The notes under the pieces are model-generated. The model searched no databases, had not been told where the DNA came from, and saw only the letters and a program-made list of their open reading frames with translations. 64,000 nt of DNA from Silene conica (Eukaryota > Streptophyta > Magnoliopsida > Caryophyllales > Caryophyllaceae). Of the stretch, positions 10,387 through 23,900 are shown piece by piece. A program made the translations under genes and the position numbers. How positions within the stretch are numbered: position 1 is the first letter of the stretch; every line of letters starts with the position of its first letter. Where the stretch lies: positions 49,076,202 to 49,140,201 of the forward strand of contig CM055312.2 of the NCBI GenBank assembly GCA_029255685.2, written 5' to 3'.

Positions 10387-11841
10387 ATGAGTGAAGAGAG
10401 GCTAGCAGGTATGGAGGCTAGAATAGAACAAATAGCCAACCTTGCCAATGTTACTTTGGAAGCCATCAATGCTGTCATGGCCAATATACCTACTCCAGAA
10501 AGAGGAAGACCTCCTGGGAGAGGCAGAGGTAGAGGTCGTGCATGCATTGGGGGGAAGCAAGTGGACCATGATATGGAGGAGGAGCTCACTGACTCAGATG
10601 TTAGCACCAGGAGTAGGGCATCACCTACTGACAAGCACCTAAAGGTAGATATTCCTAACTTTTCTGGCAGCCTGAACCCAGATGATTTGTTAGAATGGTT
10701 AAGGGATGTAGAAAGAGTCTTTGAGTACAAAGGGTACAATGACACTAAAGCTTTTAAAGTTGCTATCCTCAAACTTAAGGGTTATGCATCCTTGTGGTAT
10801 GAAACCATGAAAAGTCAGAGGGCCCGAGAAGGGAAGGAACCTATTAAGTCATGGAGAAAGTTAAAAAAGAAACTCCTTGCTAAATTTGTTGCTAAAGACT
10901 ACACACAAGATCTGTTCATTAAACTTTCTAAGCTAAAACAAAATGACCAGACTGTTGAGACCTATTTAATAGATTTTGAACAGTTAACCTTACAGTGTGA
11001 AATCAATGAGAAACCAGAACAAAGGATTGCTAGGTTCTTAGAGGGGTTAAATTACAATATTGCTAAACAAGTTAGGTTGCAGCCCTTGTGGTCATTTGAG
11101 GATGTGGTTAACCTGTCTTTTAGAGTTGAGAAGTTGGGAAAGGATACACCAAAGACCTATACCAAGGCAGCCATTCCTAAGATATACACTGGAACAAAGG
11201 GTGGGGAGGGTTCAAGAGCACCATTCACCACAGGCAAACCCCCTCTAGATAAAGGCAAGTCACCCATGAACCCTAAAACTAACATCCCTGCTGATGAAAG
11301 AAGAAAATGCTACCAATGCCAAGGGTATGGGCATTTCAAGAAGGACTGTCCTTCTAAGAGAACCCTTACTGTCAGGGAAATTCATGAATGGGAGACTGAG
11401 GGAACTGTGGAGTATGAACCAGAAGAGGAGGTTGAGAATGTGGAGGAAGAGGATGAGGTGCTGGCACCACCTGATACTGGCCATAGCCTTGTTCTTTGGA
11501 GAGTAATGCATTCACAACAGCAACCCTTGGAGAATGATCAGAGGTCCCTAATTTTCAGAAGCAGGTGTACAATCCAAGGGAGGGTCTGTAACCTGATCAT
11601 TGATGGGGGCAGCTGCACCAATGTGGCATCAGTAGCCATGGTTGGCAAGCTTAGTCTGGAAACCAGACCACACCCAAACCCCTACAAACTCAGATGGCTC
11701 AATAAGGGGGCAGAAGTAAAAGTGGATCAGCAGTGTATGGTTCCCTTCTCCATTGGAGGAACCTATAAGGATGAAGTGTTGTGTGATGTAGTACCAATGG
11801 ATGCTTGCCAATCTATTGTTGGGCAGACCTTGGGAGTTTGA
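10387..11841 (+). pseudogene. gag-pol: Array copy 3, gag and protease part of Gag-Pol (before frameshift)
   Basis: It opens at the same ATG as copy 2 and holds gag, the CCHC knuckle and the first half of protease. One extra A near 11810 (GCCAATC where other copies have GCCATC) shifts the frame and the ORF stops at 11841 after 484 codons. The next ORF continues the polyprotein in another frame. Ribosomal frameshifting is unlikely because no other copy has the extra base. Private changes include CIGGKQ for GIGGRQ. Confidence 0.88.
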
Positions 11842-14830
11842 TAAGGATGCCTTACACAAAGGAAAGAGCAATGTATACACCTTCAAACATGGAAACCAGA
11901 AGATAATCTTAACACCACTACCACCCAACACCAAGGATTATGGCAGCCCCAACATGAGCAGTTTAAAGGGAGTCCTATTCCTATCTGAATCTGCCATGAT
12001 AAGGGAGATAAAGGAGGAGCAGCCTGTCTTTATCTTGGTAGCAAAAAGGTTGGAATCACCCCCTTGCATCCCAGATGAAGTGAAGAAACTAATCCATGAC
12101 TTTCAGGAAGTCTTTCCAGAAGAGTTACGAGCAGGGTTACCTCCTTTGAGAGGAATTGAGCACCAAATAGACCTAATTCCAGGTGCCATGCTTCCAAACA
12201 GGCCAGCTTATAGAAGTGATCCAGGGGCAACCAAGGAGTTACAAAGGCAAATAGAAGAGCTGATGAGCAAGGGCTTTGTGAGGGAATCATTGAGTCCATG
12301 TGCTGTCCCAGCACTTTTGGTCCCTAAAAAGGATGGAACATGGAGGATGTGTATTGACAGCAGGGCTATTAACAACATTACAGTGAAGTATAGGTTCCCT
12401 ATACCAAGGCTGGATGATATGTTGGATGAACTTTGTGGTGCCAAGTTGTTTTCTAAGATAGATCTTAGACAGGGGTACCACCAAGTAAGGATAAGGGAGG
12501 GGGATGAGTGGAAAACTGCTTTCAAAACCAAGCATGGTCTCTATGAATGGTTAGTCATGCCATTTGAGCTGTCAAATGCCCTAAGCACTTTCATGAGACT
12601 AATGACAGAAGTCTTAAGGCCATACTTGGGCAAATTCATTGTTGTCTACTTTGATGACATTCTGGTGTATAGCAAGAGTAATCATGATCATCTAACTCAC
12701 TTGGAGTTACTGTTTACCAAGCTAAAGGAGAATGAGTTGTTTGGGAAGCTTGAAAAGTGTACTTTTCTTGCTAGGGAAGTTAAGTTCCTTGGCTATGTTA
12801 TTTCTGAAAAGGGCATTTCAGTGGACCAAGAGAAGATTGAAGCTATCAAATCTTGGCCAGTACCAAGGTCCATTACTGAAGTAAGAGGGTTCCATGGCTT
12901 GGCTTCTTTTTACAGAAGATTTATTAAGGGGTTTAGCACCATCATGGCTCCCATAACTGAAGGAATGAAGAAAGGGATGTTCATGTGGACCTCACAAGCT
13001 CAATCTGCCTTTGAGCACATCAAGCAGAAACTTTGTGAGGCTCCTGTCTTGGCCTTACCAGATTTTGAGCAGTTGTTTGAGGTAGAGTGTGATGCCAGTG
13101 GGGTAGGCATTGGAGCAGTGCTCATACAAGGGAGGAATCCAGTAGCATTTTTCAGTGAGAAACTTGGGGGAGCTAAGTTGAATTACTCTACTTATGACAA
13201 AGAGTTCTATGCTTTGGTCAGGGCACTCATGTATTGGAGCCATTATCTCAAACCAAAACCTTTTGTCCTACATTCTGATCATGAAGCATTAAAATACATC
13301 AATGGTCAACATAAGTTGAGTGCAAGACATGCTAAGTGGGTTGAGTTCCTTCAATCATTCAACTTCTCCAACAAACACAAGGAAGGAAAACTAAATGTGG
13401 TGGCAGATGCACTGTCTAGGAGACACTCCATGCTCATTACTATTCAGCAAAGGGTGTTGGGGTTTGAATTCATGAAGGAGTTGTACAGGGATGATCAGGA
13501 CTTCATGGAGGATTGGTTGACCTTGCAAGGTGATCCAAACAAACAAGGGTCCAAATTCACCTTGCAAGAGGGGTTTCTGTTCAAAGGAAACAAGTTGTGT
13601 GTACCAAAAGGATCCTACAGAGAGTTGTTAATCAGAGAAGTTCATTCTAATGGGTTGGCAGGCCATTTTGGAGTACAGAAGACAATGGACATCCTGCAAG
13701 ATCAATTCTACTGGCCAAGAATGGAGGGAGATGTCCAGGCAATCATCAGAAGGTGTGCAGCCTGTCAAAGGGCAAAGAGTTCCTTTCAAGCAGGAGCCTA
13801 CACTCCCTTGCCTGTTCCAGACAAGCCATGGGAGGATGTTAGCATGGATTTCATAGTGGCCCTCCCTCACACTCAAAGGGGAAAGGATTCAATTATGGTG
13901 GTAGTTGATCGTTTCAGCAAAATGGCTCACTTTGTGCCTTGTAAGAAAACTGAAGATGCTTCAGGGGTGGCAGAATTATACTTCAGGGAGATTGTCAAAC
14001 TTCATGGTGTCCCCAGAACCATTGTATCAGACAGGGATACTAAGTTCATGAGTTATTTTTGGAAGACACTCTGGAAGCTACTCAACACCAAGCTACTTTT
14101 TAGCACTTCCCACCACCCCCAGACAGATGGGCAAACTGAAGTCACAAATAGGACACTGGGAAGAATACTCAGATGCATTGTTAAGAAATCATTGAAGGAT
14201 TGGGATCTTAAGCTTGCTCAGGCAGAATTTGCTTTTAATAGGGCTCCTTCTTCAACCACTGGTCAGAGTCCTTTTGAAGTGGTCTATGGGAGCAATCCAC
14301 TAATGCCCATTGATATGTCTAGTATCCCAAAGGAGGCTATCAACTATGATGCAAAGAAAAGGGTGGAGCAAATGTTGAAGATCCATACACAAGTCCAGAA
14401 ACAAATTGAGAAAGCCAATGAGCAAGCAAAGAAAAACAGTCCCATGCCCAAAGGAAAGAAAGAGTTCCATCCAGGAGACTTAGTGTGGGTGCATTTCAGG
14501 AAAGAGAGGTTCCCAAGCAAGAGAAAGAATAAGCTAATGCCAAGAGCAGATGGACCCTTTGAAATCACAGAAAGAATTGGAGCCAATGCTTATAAGGTTG
14601 ACTTGCAGGGAGAATATGAGGTCCATGGTACTTTCAATATAGGAGATCTCAGTCCCTACTATGGCAGTGATGAAGAGTACAATGAGGATTTGAGGACAAA
14701 GCCTCTCCAACCAGGGGAGGATGATGCAGGAGCAAAGGGGGATGCTTTATTCATCAACAACCAAGAGAAATTGCCTGAATCCTTAAGGGAGTTGTCTAAC
14801 CAGGGACTCCAGCTACTTTTCCAACATTAA
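11801..14830 (+). pseudogene. gag-pol: Array copy 3, protease end, RT, RNase H and integrase (after frameshift)
   Basis: This is the remaining two thirds of the polyprotein, open for about 1000 codons from the LLLGRPW part of protease to the LTR-encoded C-terminus. The listed start is simply the first ATG near the frameshift and not a natural start. Private changes are Arg for Pro in ELRAGLPP, Lys for Asn in PKKDGTW and Leu for Pro in SNALSTF. RT keeps YFDD and integrase keeps its HHCC and D,D35E residues. The MPFEL variant is present. Confidence 0.88.
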
Positions 14831-15550
14831 TTCAGTAGTAAGCCTAAGGAGAGGTTAATCAACGAGTAGGCCAGCATAAGGAACTTCCTTACTTTTGCAC
14901 AGCTGGTGTAAGCATCTAAAGTGTCGTTGGGAGTAGTGTTTTGTCATGGTCCAGAAAAGCATACAATGGGCAAAGAGTCTAGAGCAAAGTAGAAGTTACA
15001 GAAAAGTTGTCATTCCATTTATGGAAACAGACAAACAGCCTGTGTGTTGACAGGAAAAGGAGCATGCTTTTGACAGTCTGTTTGTGCAGGATTTTGGAAG
15101 CTTGGGCAGGGGTTCTTTCAGTATAAGGACCACAACTCCAACGTTCCTTTTGGTCTCCTTAGTCTGTTATCTTTTGTGTAGATTACTTAGGCCATTATGA
15201 GCCCTTAGATCAGAGAACTTGTAAGGTTCTGATCTCTTTTGTAAGCCTATATAAAGGCAGCCTCTATGCACTTGTAAGAGCAGAATGAATACAGAAAAAG
15301 CCTAAGAGTTTCTCTCTTATTTTAGTTAACTTGTGCCTTGCTTAGTTAACACAAATAACTTGTGCCTTGCTTAGTTATTTGGCTTAAGATTGCTTTAGTC
15401 CCCTGTGCATTGCTTGGGTGATTAAGGTACTCTTAAGATCACTGTCCTAAGAGATTTCTGTGCTTGGCTTGAGTCTCGAAGTTCAGGGTTTATTATCCTT
15501 GTTTTCAGTTTTACAGATAAACCATAAACAACCCCTAGCCAGTCACATCA
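14722..15550 (+). repeat. Shared LTR between copies 3 and 4 (829 bp)
   Basis: It is the same length as its neighbours with TGATG/CATCA ends. Its TATA box is at 15248. It encodes the last 36 codons of copy 3. Confidence 0.88.
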
Positions 15551-15553
15551 AAT

Positions 15554-15569
15554 TGGTTATCATAGCTAG
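15554..15569 (+). other. Primer-binding site of copy 4 with an added G-to-T change
   Basis: The site reads TGGTTATCATAGCTAG. It has the array-wide extra T plus CAGAG changed to CATAG, so pairing with initiator tRNA-Met would be weaker than in other copies. Confidence 0.7.
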
Positions 15570-15656
15570 TTTTAACACAGTCCTATCTTGTGTTAGTTCA
15601 AGAGAGAAACAAGTGAGTTCATCCACCTACCTACATTAAAAATACAAAAACTGACC

Positions 15657-18600
15657 ATGAGTGAAGAGAGGCTAGCAGGTATGGAGGCTAGAATAGAACA
15701 AATAGCCAACCTTGCCAATGTTACTTTGGAAGCCATCAATGCTGTCATGGCCAATATACCTACTCCAGAAAGAGGAAGACCTCCTGGGAGAGGCAGAGGT
15801 AGAGGTCGTGCAGGCATTGGGGGGAGGCAAGTGGACCATGATATGGAGGAGGAGCTCACTGACTCAGATGTTAGCACCAGGAGTAGGGCATCACCTACTG
15901 ACAAGCACCTAAAGGTAGATATTCCTAACTTTTCTGGCAGCCTGAACCCAGATGATTTGTTAGAATGGTTAAGGGATGTAGAAAAAGTCTTTGAGTACAA
16001 AGGGTACAATGACACTAAAGCTTTTAAAGTTGCTATCCTCAAACTTAAGGGTTATGCATCCTTGTGGTATGAAACCATGAAAAGTCAGAGGGCCCGAGAA
16101 GGGAAGGAACCTATTAAGTCATGGAGAAAGTTAAAAAAGAAACTCCTTGCTAAATTTGTTGCTAAAGACTACACACAAGATCTGTTCATTAAACTTTCTA
16201 AGCTAAAACAAAATGACCATACTGTTGAGACCTATTTAATAGATTTTGAACAGTTAACCTTACAGTGTGAAATCAATGAGAAACCAGAACAAAGGATTGC
16301 TAGGTTCGTAGAGGGGTTAAATTACAATATTGCTAAACAAGTTAGGTTGCAGCCCTTGTGGTCATTTGAGGATGTGGTTAACCTGTCTTTTAGAGTTGAG
16401 AAGTTGGGAAAGGATACACCAAAGACCTATACCAAGGCAGCCATTCCTAAGATATACACTGGAACAAAGGGTGGGGAGGGTTCAAGAGCACCATTCACCA
16501 CAGGCAAACCCCCTCTAGATAAAGGCAAGTCACCCATGAACCCTAAAACTAACATCCCTGCTGATGAAAGAAGAAAATGCTACCAATGCCAAGGGTATGG
16601 GCATTTCAAGAAGGACTGTCCTTCTAAGAGAACCCTTACTGTCAGGGAAATTCATGAATGGGAGACTGAGGGAACTGTGGAGTATGAACCAGAAGAGGAG
16701 GTTGAGAATGTGGAGGAAGAGGATGAGGTGCTGGCACCACCTGATACTGGCCATAGCCTTGTTCTTTGGAGAGTAATGCATTCACAACAGCAACCCTTGG
16801 AGAATGATCAGAGGTCCCTAATTTTCAGAAGCAGGTGTACAATCCAAGGGAGGGTCTGTAACCTGATCATTGATGGGGGCAGCTGCACCAATGTGGCATC
16901 AGTAGCCATGGTTGGCAAGCTTAGTCTGGAAACCAGACCACACCCAAACCCCTACAAACTCAGATGGCTCAATAAGGGGGCAGAAGTAAAAGTGGATCAG
17001 CAGTGTATGGTTCCCTTCTCCATTGGAGGAACCTATAAGGATGAAGTGTTGTGTGATGTAGTACCAATGGATGCTTGCCATCTATTGTTGGGCAGACCTT
17101 GGGAGTTTGATAAGGATGCCTTACACAAAGGAAAGAGCAATGTATACACCTTCAAACATGGAAACCAGAAGATAATCTTAACACCACTACCACCCAACAC
17201 CAAGGATTATGGCAGCCCCAACATGAGCAGTTTAAAGGGAGTCCTATTCCTATCTGAATCTGCCATGATAAGGGAGATAAAGGAGGAGCAGCCTGTCTTT
17301 ATCTTGGTAGCAAAAAGGTTGGAATCACCCCCTTGCATCCCAGATGAAGTGAAGAAACTAATCCATGACTTTCAGGAAGTCTTTCCAGAAGAGTTGCCAG
17401 CAGGGTTACCTCCTTTGAGAGGAATTGAGCACCAAATAGACCTAATTCCAGGTGCCATGCTTCCAAACAGGCCAGCTTATAGAAGTGATCCAGGGGCAAC
17501 CAAGGAGTTACAAAGGCAAATAGAAGAGCTGATGAGCAAGGGCTTTGTGAGGGAATCACTGAGTCCATGTGCTGTCCCAGCACTTTTGGTCCCTAACAAG
17601 GATGGAACATGGAGGATGTGTATTGACAGCAGGGCTATTAACAACATTACAGTGAAGTATAGGTTCCCTATACCAAGGCTGGATGATATGTTGGATGAAC
17701 TTTGTGGTGCCAAGTTGTTTTCTAAGATAGATCTTAGACAGGGGTACCACCAAGTAAGGATAAGGGAGGGGGATGAGTGGAAAACTGCTTTCAAAACCAA
17801 GCATGGTCTCTATGAATGGTTAGTCATGCCATTTGAGCTGTCAAATGCCCCAAGCACTTTCATGAGACTAATGACAGAAGTCTTAAGGCCATACTTGGGC
17901 AAATTCATTGTTGTCTACTTTGATGACATTCTGGTGTATAGCAAGAGTAATCATGATCATCTAACTCACTTGGAGTTACTGTTTACCAAGCTAAAGGAGA
18001 ATGAGTTGTTTGGGAAGCTTGAAAAGTGTACTTTTCTTGCTAGGGAAGTTAAGTTCCTTGGCTATGTTATTTCTGAAAAGGGCATTTCAGTGGACCAAGA
18101 GAAGATTGAAGCTATCAAATCTTGGCCAGTACCAAGGTCCATTACTGAAGTAAGAGGGTTCCATGGCTTGGCTTCTTTTTACAGAAGATTTATTAAGGGG
18201 TTTAGCACCATCATGGCTCCCATAACTGAAGGAATGAAGAAAGGGATGTTCATGTGGACCTCACAAGCTCAATCTGCCTTTGAGCACATCAAGCAGAAAC
18301 TTTGTGAGGCTCCTGTCTTGGCCTTACCAGATTTTGAGCAGTTGTTTGAGGTAGAGTGTGATGCCAGTGGGGTAGGCATTGGAGCAGTGCTCATACAAGG
18401 GAGGAATCCAGTAGCATTTTTCAGTGAGAAACTTGGGGGAGCTAAGTTGAATTACTCTACTTATGACAAAGAGTTCTATGCTTTGGTCAGGGCACTCATG
18501 TATTGGAGCCATTATCTCAAACCAAAACCTTTTGTCCTACATTCTGATCATGAAGCATTAAAATACATCAATGGTCAACATAAGTTGAGTGCAAGACATG

Positions 18601-19451
18601 CTAAGTGGGTTGAGTTCCTTCAATCATTCAACTTCTCCAACAAACACAAGGAAGGAAAACTAAATGTGGTGGCAGATGCACTGTCTAGGAGACACTCCAT
18701 GCTCATTACTATTCAGCAAAGGGTGTTGGGGTTTGAATTCATGAAGGAGTTGTACAGGGATGATCAGGACTTCATGGAGGATTGGTTGACCTTGCAAGGT
18801 GATCCAAACAAACAAGGGTCCAAATTCACCTTGCAAGAGGGGTTTCTGTTCAAAGGAAACAAGTTGTGTGTACCAAAAGGATCCTACAGAGAGTTGTTAA
18901 TCAGAGAAGTTCATTCTAATGGGTTGGCAGGCCATTTTGGAGTACAGAAGACAATGGACATCCTGCAAGATCAATTCTACTGGCCAAGAATGGAGGGAGA
19001 TGTCCAGGCAATCATCAGAAGGTGTGCAGCCTGTCAAAGGGCAAAGAGTTCCTTTCAAGCAGGAGCCTACACTCCCTTGCCTGTTCCAGACAAGCCATGG
19101 GAGGATGTTAGCATGGATTTCATAGTGGCCCTCCCTCACACTCAAAGGGGAAAGGATTCAATTATGGTGGTAGTTGATCGTTTCAGCAAAATGGCTCACT
19201 TTGTGCCTTGTAAGAAAACTGAAGATGCTTCAGGGGTGGCAGAATTATACTTCAGGGAGATTGTCAAACTTCATGGTGTCCCCAGAACCATTGTATCAGA
19301 CAGGGATACTAAGTTCATGAGTTATTTTTGGAAGACACTCTGGAAGCTACTCAACACCAAGCTACTTTTTAGCACTTCCCACCACCCCCAGACAGATGGG
19401 CAAACTGAAGTCACAAATTCCACTGGGAAGAATACTCAGATGCATTGTTAA
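15657..19451 (+). pseudogene. gag-pol: Array copy 4, gag through integrase core (before frameshift)
   Basis: It is open from the usual ATG for 1264 codons. Near 19418 the bases after the TEVTN segment are replaced (AATTCC for AATAGGACA, net loss of 2 bp), which shifts the frame just after the third integrase catalytic residue and ends the ORF at 19451. The same complex lesion is in copy 5. Private changes are DVEKVF for DVERVF, NDHTVE for NDQTVE and RFVEGLN for RFLEGLN. All other motifs are as in copy 2. Confidence 0.9.
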
Positions 19452-20097
19452 GAAATCATTGAAGGATTGGGATCTTAAGCTTGCTCAGGCAGAATTTGCT
19501 TTTAATAGGGCTCCTTCTTCAACCACTGGTCAGAGTCCTTTTGAAGTGGTCTATGGGAGCAATCCACTAATGCCCATTGATATGTCTAGTATCCCAAAGG
19601 AGGCTATCAACTATGATGCAAAGAAAAGGGTGGAGCAAATGTTGAAGATCCATACACAAGTCCAGAAACAAATTGAGAAAGCCAATGAGCAAGCAAAGAA
19701 AAACAGTCCCATGCCCAAAGGAAAGAAAGAGTTCCATCCAGGAGACTTAGTGTGGGTGCATTTCAGGAAAGAGAGGTTCCCAAGCAAGAGAAAGAATAAG
19801 CTAATGCCAAGAGCAGATGGACCCTTTGAAATCACAGAAAGAATTGGAGCCAATGCTTATAAGGTTGACTTGCAGGGAGAATATGAGGTCCATGGTACTT
19901 TCAATATAGGAGATCTCAGTCCCTACTATGGCAGTGATGAAGAGTACAATGAGGATTTGAGGACAAAGCCTCTCCAACCAGGGGAGGATGATGCAGGAGC
20001 AAAGGGGGATGCTTTATTCATCAACAACCAAGAGAAATGGCCTGAATCCTTAAGGGAGTTGTCTAACCAGGGACTCCAGCTACTTTTCCAACATTAA
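19396..20097 (+). pseudogene. gag-pol: Array copy 4, integrase C-terminal part (after frameshift)
   Basis: This frame continues the polyprotein from GRILRC to the LTR-encoded end (LQLLFQH). It carries the integrase C-terminal region, a basic segment (FPSKRKNK) and the GPFEI fold region. I see no chromodomain after it. Its apparent N-terminus (MGKLKSQIP) is out-of-frame sequence upstream of the lesion. Confidence 0.85.
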
Positions 20098-20817
20098 TTC
20101 AGTAGTAAGCCTAAGGAGAGGTTAATCAACGAGTAGGCCAGCATAAGGAACTTCCTTACTTTTGCACAGCTGGTGTAAGCATCTAAAGTGTCGTTGGGAG
20201 TAGTGTTTTGTCATGGTCCAGAAAAGCATACAATGGGCAAAGAGTCTAGAGCAAAGTAGAAGTTACAGAAAAGTTGTCATTCCATTTATGGAAACAGACA
20301 AACAGCCTGTGTGTTGACAGGAAAAGGAGCATGCTTTTGACAGTCTGTTTGTGCAGGATTTTGGAAGCTTGGGCAGGGGTTCTTTCAGTATAAGGACCAC
20401 AACTCCAACGTTCCTTTTGGTCTCCTTAGTCTGTTATCTTTTGTGTAGATTACTTAGGCCATTATGAGCCCTTAGATCAGAGAACTTGTAAGGTTCTGAT
20501 CTCTTTTGTAAGCCTATATAAAGGCAGCCTCTATGCACTTGTAAGAGCAGAATGAATACAGAAAAAGCCTAAGAGTTTCTCTCTTATTTTAGTTAACTTG
20601 TGCCTTGCTTAGTTAACACAAATAACTTGTGCCTTGCTTAGTTATTTGGCTTAAGATTGCTTTAGTCCCCTGTGCATTGCTTGGGTGATTAAGGTACTCT
20701 TAAGATCACTGTCCTAAGAGATTTCTGTGCTTGGCTTGAGTCTCGAAGTTCAGGGTTTATTATCCTTGTTTTCAGTTTTACAGATAAACCATAAACAACC
20801 CCTAGCCAGTCACATCA
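19989..20817 (+). repeat. Shared LTR between copies 4 and 5 (829 bp)
   Basis: It has TGATG/CATCA ends and a TATA box at 20515. It is the 3' LTR of copy 4 and 5' LTR of copy 5. Confidence 0.88.
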
Positions 20818-20820
20818 AAT

Positions 20821-20836
20821 TGGTTATCAGAGCTAG
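20821..20836 (+). other. Primer-binding site of copy 5
   Basis: TGGTTATCAGAGCTAG, as in copies 2 and 3, 3 bp after the LTR. Confidence 0.72.
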
Positions 20837-20923
20837 TTTTAACACAGTCCTATCTTGTGTTAGTTCAAGAGAGAAACAAGTGAGTTCATCCACCTACCTA
20901 CATTAAAAATACAAAAACTGACC

Positions 20924-23900
20924 ATGAGTGAAGAGAGGCTAGCAGGTATGGAGGCTAGAATAGAACAAATAGCCAACCTTGCCAATGTTACTTTGGAAGC
21001 CATCAATGCTGTCATGGCCAATATACCTACTCCAGAAAGAGGAAGACCTCCTGGGAGAGGCAGAGGTAGAGGTCGTGCAGGCATTGGGGGGAGGCAAGTG
21101 GACCATGATATGGAGGAGGAGCTCACTGACTCAGATGTTAGCACCAGGAGTAGGGCATCACCTACTGACAAGCACCTAAAGGTAGATATTCCTAACTTTT
21201 CTGGCAGCCTGAACCCAGATGATTTGTTAGAATGGTTAAGGGATGTAGAAAGAGTCTTTGAGTACAAAGGGTACAATGACACTAAAGCTTTTAAAGTTGC
21301 TATCCTCAAACTTAAGGGTTATGCATCCTTGTGGTATGAAACCATGAAAAGTCAGAGGGCCCGAGAAGGGAAGGAACCTATTAAGTCATGGAGAAAGTTA
21401 AAAAAGAAACTCCTTGCTAAATTTGTTGCTAAAGACTACACACAAGATCTGTTCATTAAACTTTCTAAGCTAAAACAAAATGACCAGACTGTTGAGACCT
21501 ATTTAATAGATTTTGAACAGTTAACCTTACAGTGTGAAATCAATGAGAAACCAGAACAAAGGATTGCTAGGTTCTTAGAGGGGTTAAATTACAATATTGC
21601 TAAACAAGTTAGGTTGCAGCCCTTGTGGTCATTTGAGGATGTGGTTAACCTGTCTTTTAGAGTTGAGAAGTTGGGAAAGGATACACCAAAGACCTATACC
21701 AAGGCAGCCATTCCTAAGATATACACTGGAACAAAGGGTGGGGAGGGTTCAAGAGCACCATTCACCACAGGCAAACCCCCTCTAGATAAAGGCAAGTCAC
21801 CCATGAACCCTAAAACTAACATCCCTGCTGATGAAAGAAGAAAATGCTACCAATGCCAAGGGTATGGGCATTTCAAGAAGGACTGTCCTTCTAAGAGAAC
21901 CCTTACTGTCAGGGAAATTCATGAATGGGAGACTGAGGGAACTGTGGAGTATGAACCAGAAGAGGAGGTTGAGAATGTGGAGGAAGAGGATGAGGTGCTG
22001 GCACCACCTGATACTGGCCATAGCCTTGTTCTTTGGAGAGTAATGCATTCACAACAGCAACCCTTGGAGAATGATCAGAGGTCCCTAATTTTCAGAAGCA
22101 GGTGTACAATCCAAGGGAGGGTCTGTAACCTGATCATTGATGGGGGCAGCTGCACCAATGTGGCATCAGTAGCCATGGTTGGCAAGCTTAGTCTGGAAAC
22201 CAGACCACACCCAAACCCCTACAAACTCAGATGGCTCAATAAGGGGGCAGAAGTAAAAGTGGATCAGCAGTGTATGGTTCCCTTTTCCATTGGAGGAACC
22301 TATAAGGATGAAGTGTTGTGTGATGTAGTACCAATGGATGCTTGCCATCTATTGTTGGGCAGACCTTGGGAGTTTGATAAGGATGCCTTACACAAAGGAA
22401 AGAGCAATGTATACACCTTCAAACATGGAAACCAGAAGATAATCTTAACACCACTACCACCCAACACCAAGGATTATGGCAGCCCCAACATGAGCAGTTT
22501 AAAGGGAGTCCTATTCCTATCTGAATCTGCCATGATAAGGGAGATAAAGGAGGAGCAGCCTGTCTTTATCTTGGTAGCAAAAAGGTTGGAATCACCCCCT
22601 TGCATCCCAGATGAAGTGAAGAAACTAATCCATGACTTTCAGGAAGTCTTTCCAGAAGAGTTGCCAGCAGGGTTACCTCCTTTGAGAGGAATTGAGCACC
22701 AAATAGACCTAATTCCAGGTGCCATGCTTCCAAACAGGCCAGCTTATAGAAGTGATCCAGGGGCAAGCAAGGAGTTACAAAGGCAAATAGAAGAGCTGAT
22801 GAGCAAGGGCTTTGTGAGGGAATCATTGAGTCCATGTGCTGTCCCAGCACTTTTGGTCCCTAACAAGGAAGGAACATGGAGGATGTGTATTGACAGCAGG
22901 GCTATTAACAACATTACAGTGAAGTATAGGTTCCCTATACCAAGGCTGGATGATATGTTGGATGAACTTTGTGGTGCCAAGTTGTTTTCTAAGATAGATC
23001 TTAGACAGGGGTACCACCAAGTAAGGATAAGGGAGGGGGATGAGTGGAAAACTGCTTTCAAAACCAAGCATGGTCTCTATGAATGGTTAGTCATGCCATT
23101 TGAGCTGTCAAATGCCCCAAGCACTTTCATGAGACTAATGACAGAAGTCTTAAGGCCATACTTGGGCAAATTCATTGTTGTCTACTTTGATGACATTCTG
23201 GTGTATAGCAAGAGTAATCATGATCATCTAACTCACTTGGAGTTACTGTTTACCAAGCTAAAGGAGAATGAGTTGTTTGGGAAGCTTGAAAAGTGTACTT
23301 TTCTTGCTAGGGAAGTTAAGTTCCTTGGCTATGTTATTTCTGAAAAGGGCATTTCAGTGGACCAAGAGAAGATTGAAGCTATCAAATCTTGGCCAGTACC
23401 AAGGTCCATTACTGAAGTAAGAGGGTTCCATGGCTTGGCTTCTTTTTACAGAAGATTTATTAAGGGGTTTAGCACCATCATGGCTCCCATAACTGAAGGA
23501 ATGAAGAAAGGGATGTTCATGTGGACCTCACAAGCTCAATCTGCCTTTGAGCACATCAAGCAGAAACTTTGTGAGGCTCCTGTCTTGGCCTTACCAGATT
23601 TTGAGCAGTTGTTTGAGGTAGAGTGTGATGCCAGTGGGGTAGGCATTGGAGCAGTGCTCATACAAGGGAGGAATCCAGTAGCATTTTTCAGTGAGAAACT
23701 TGGGGGAGCTAAGTTGAATTACTCTACTTATGACAAAGAGTTCTATGCTTTGGTCAGGGCACTCATGTATTGGAGCCATTATCTCAAACCAAAACCTTTT
23801 GTCCTACATTCTGATCATGAAGCATTAAAATACATCAATGGTCAACATAAGTTGAGTGCAAGACATGCTAAGTGGGTTGAGTTCCTTCAATCATTCAACT

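Noticed and set aside
11801-11841. Programmed frameshift between gag and pol in copy 3
   Set aside because: Copies 1, 2, 4 and 5 are in one frame here. Copy 3 has a single inserted A and no slippery site is needed.
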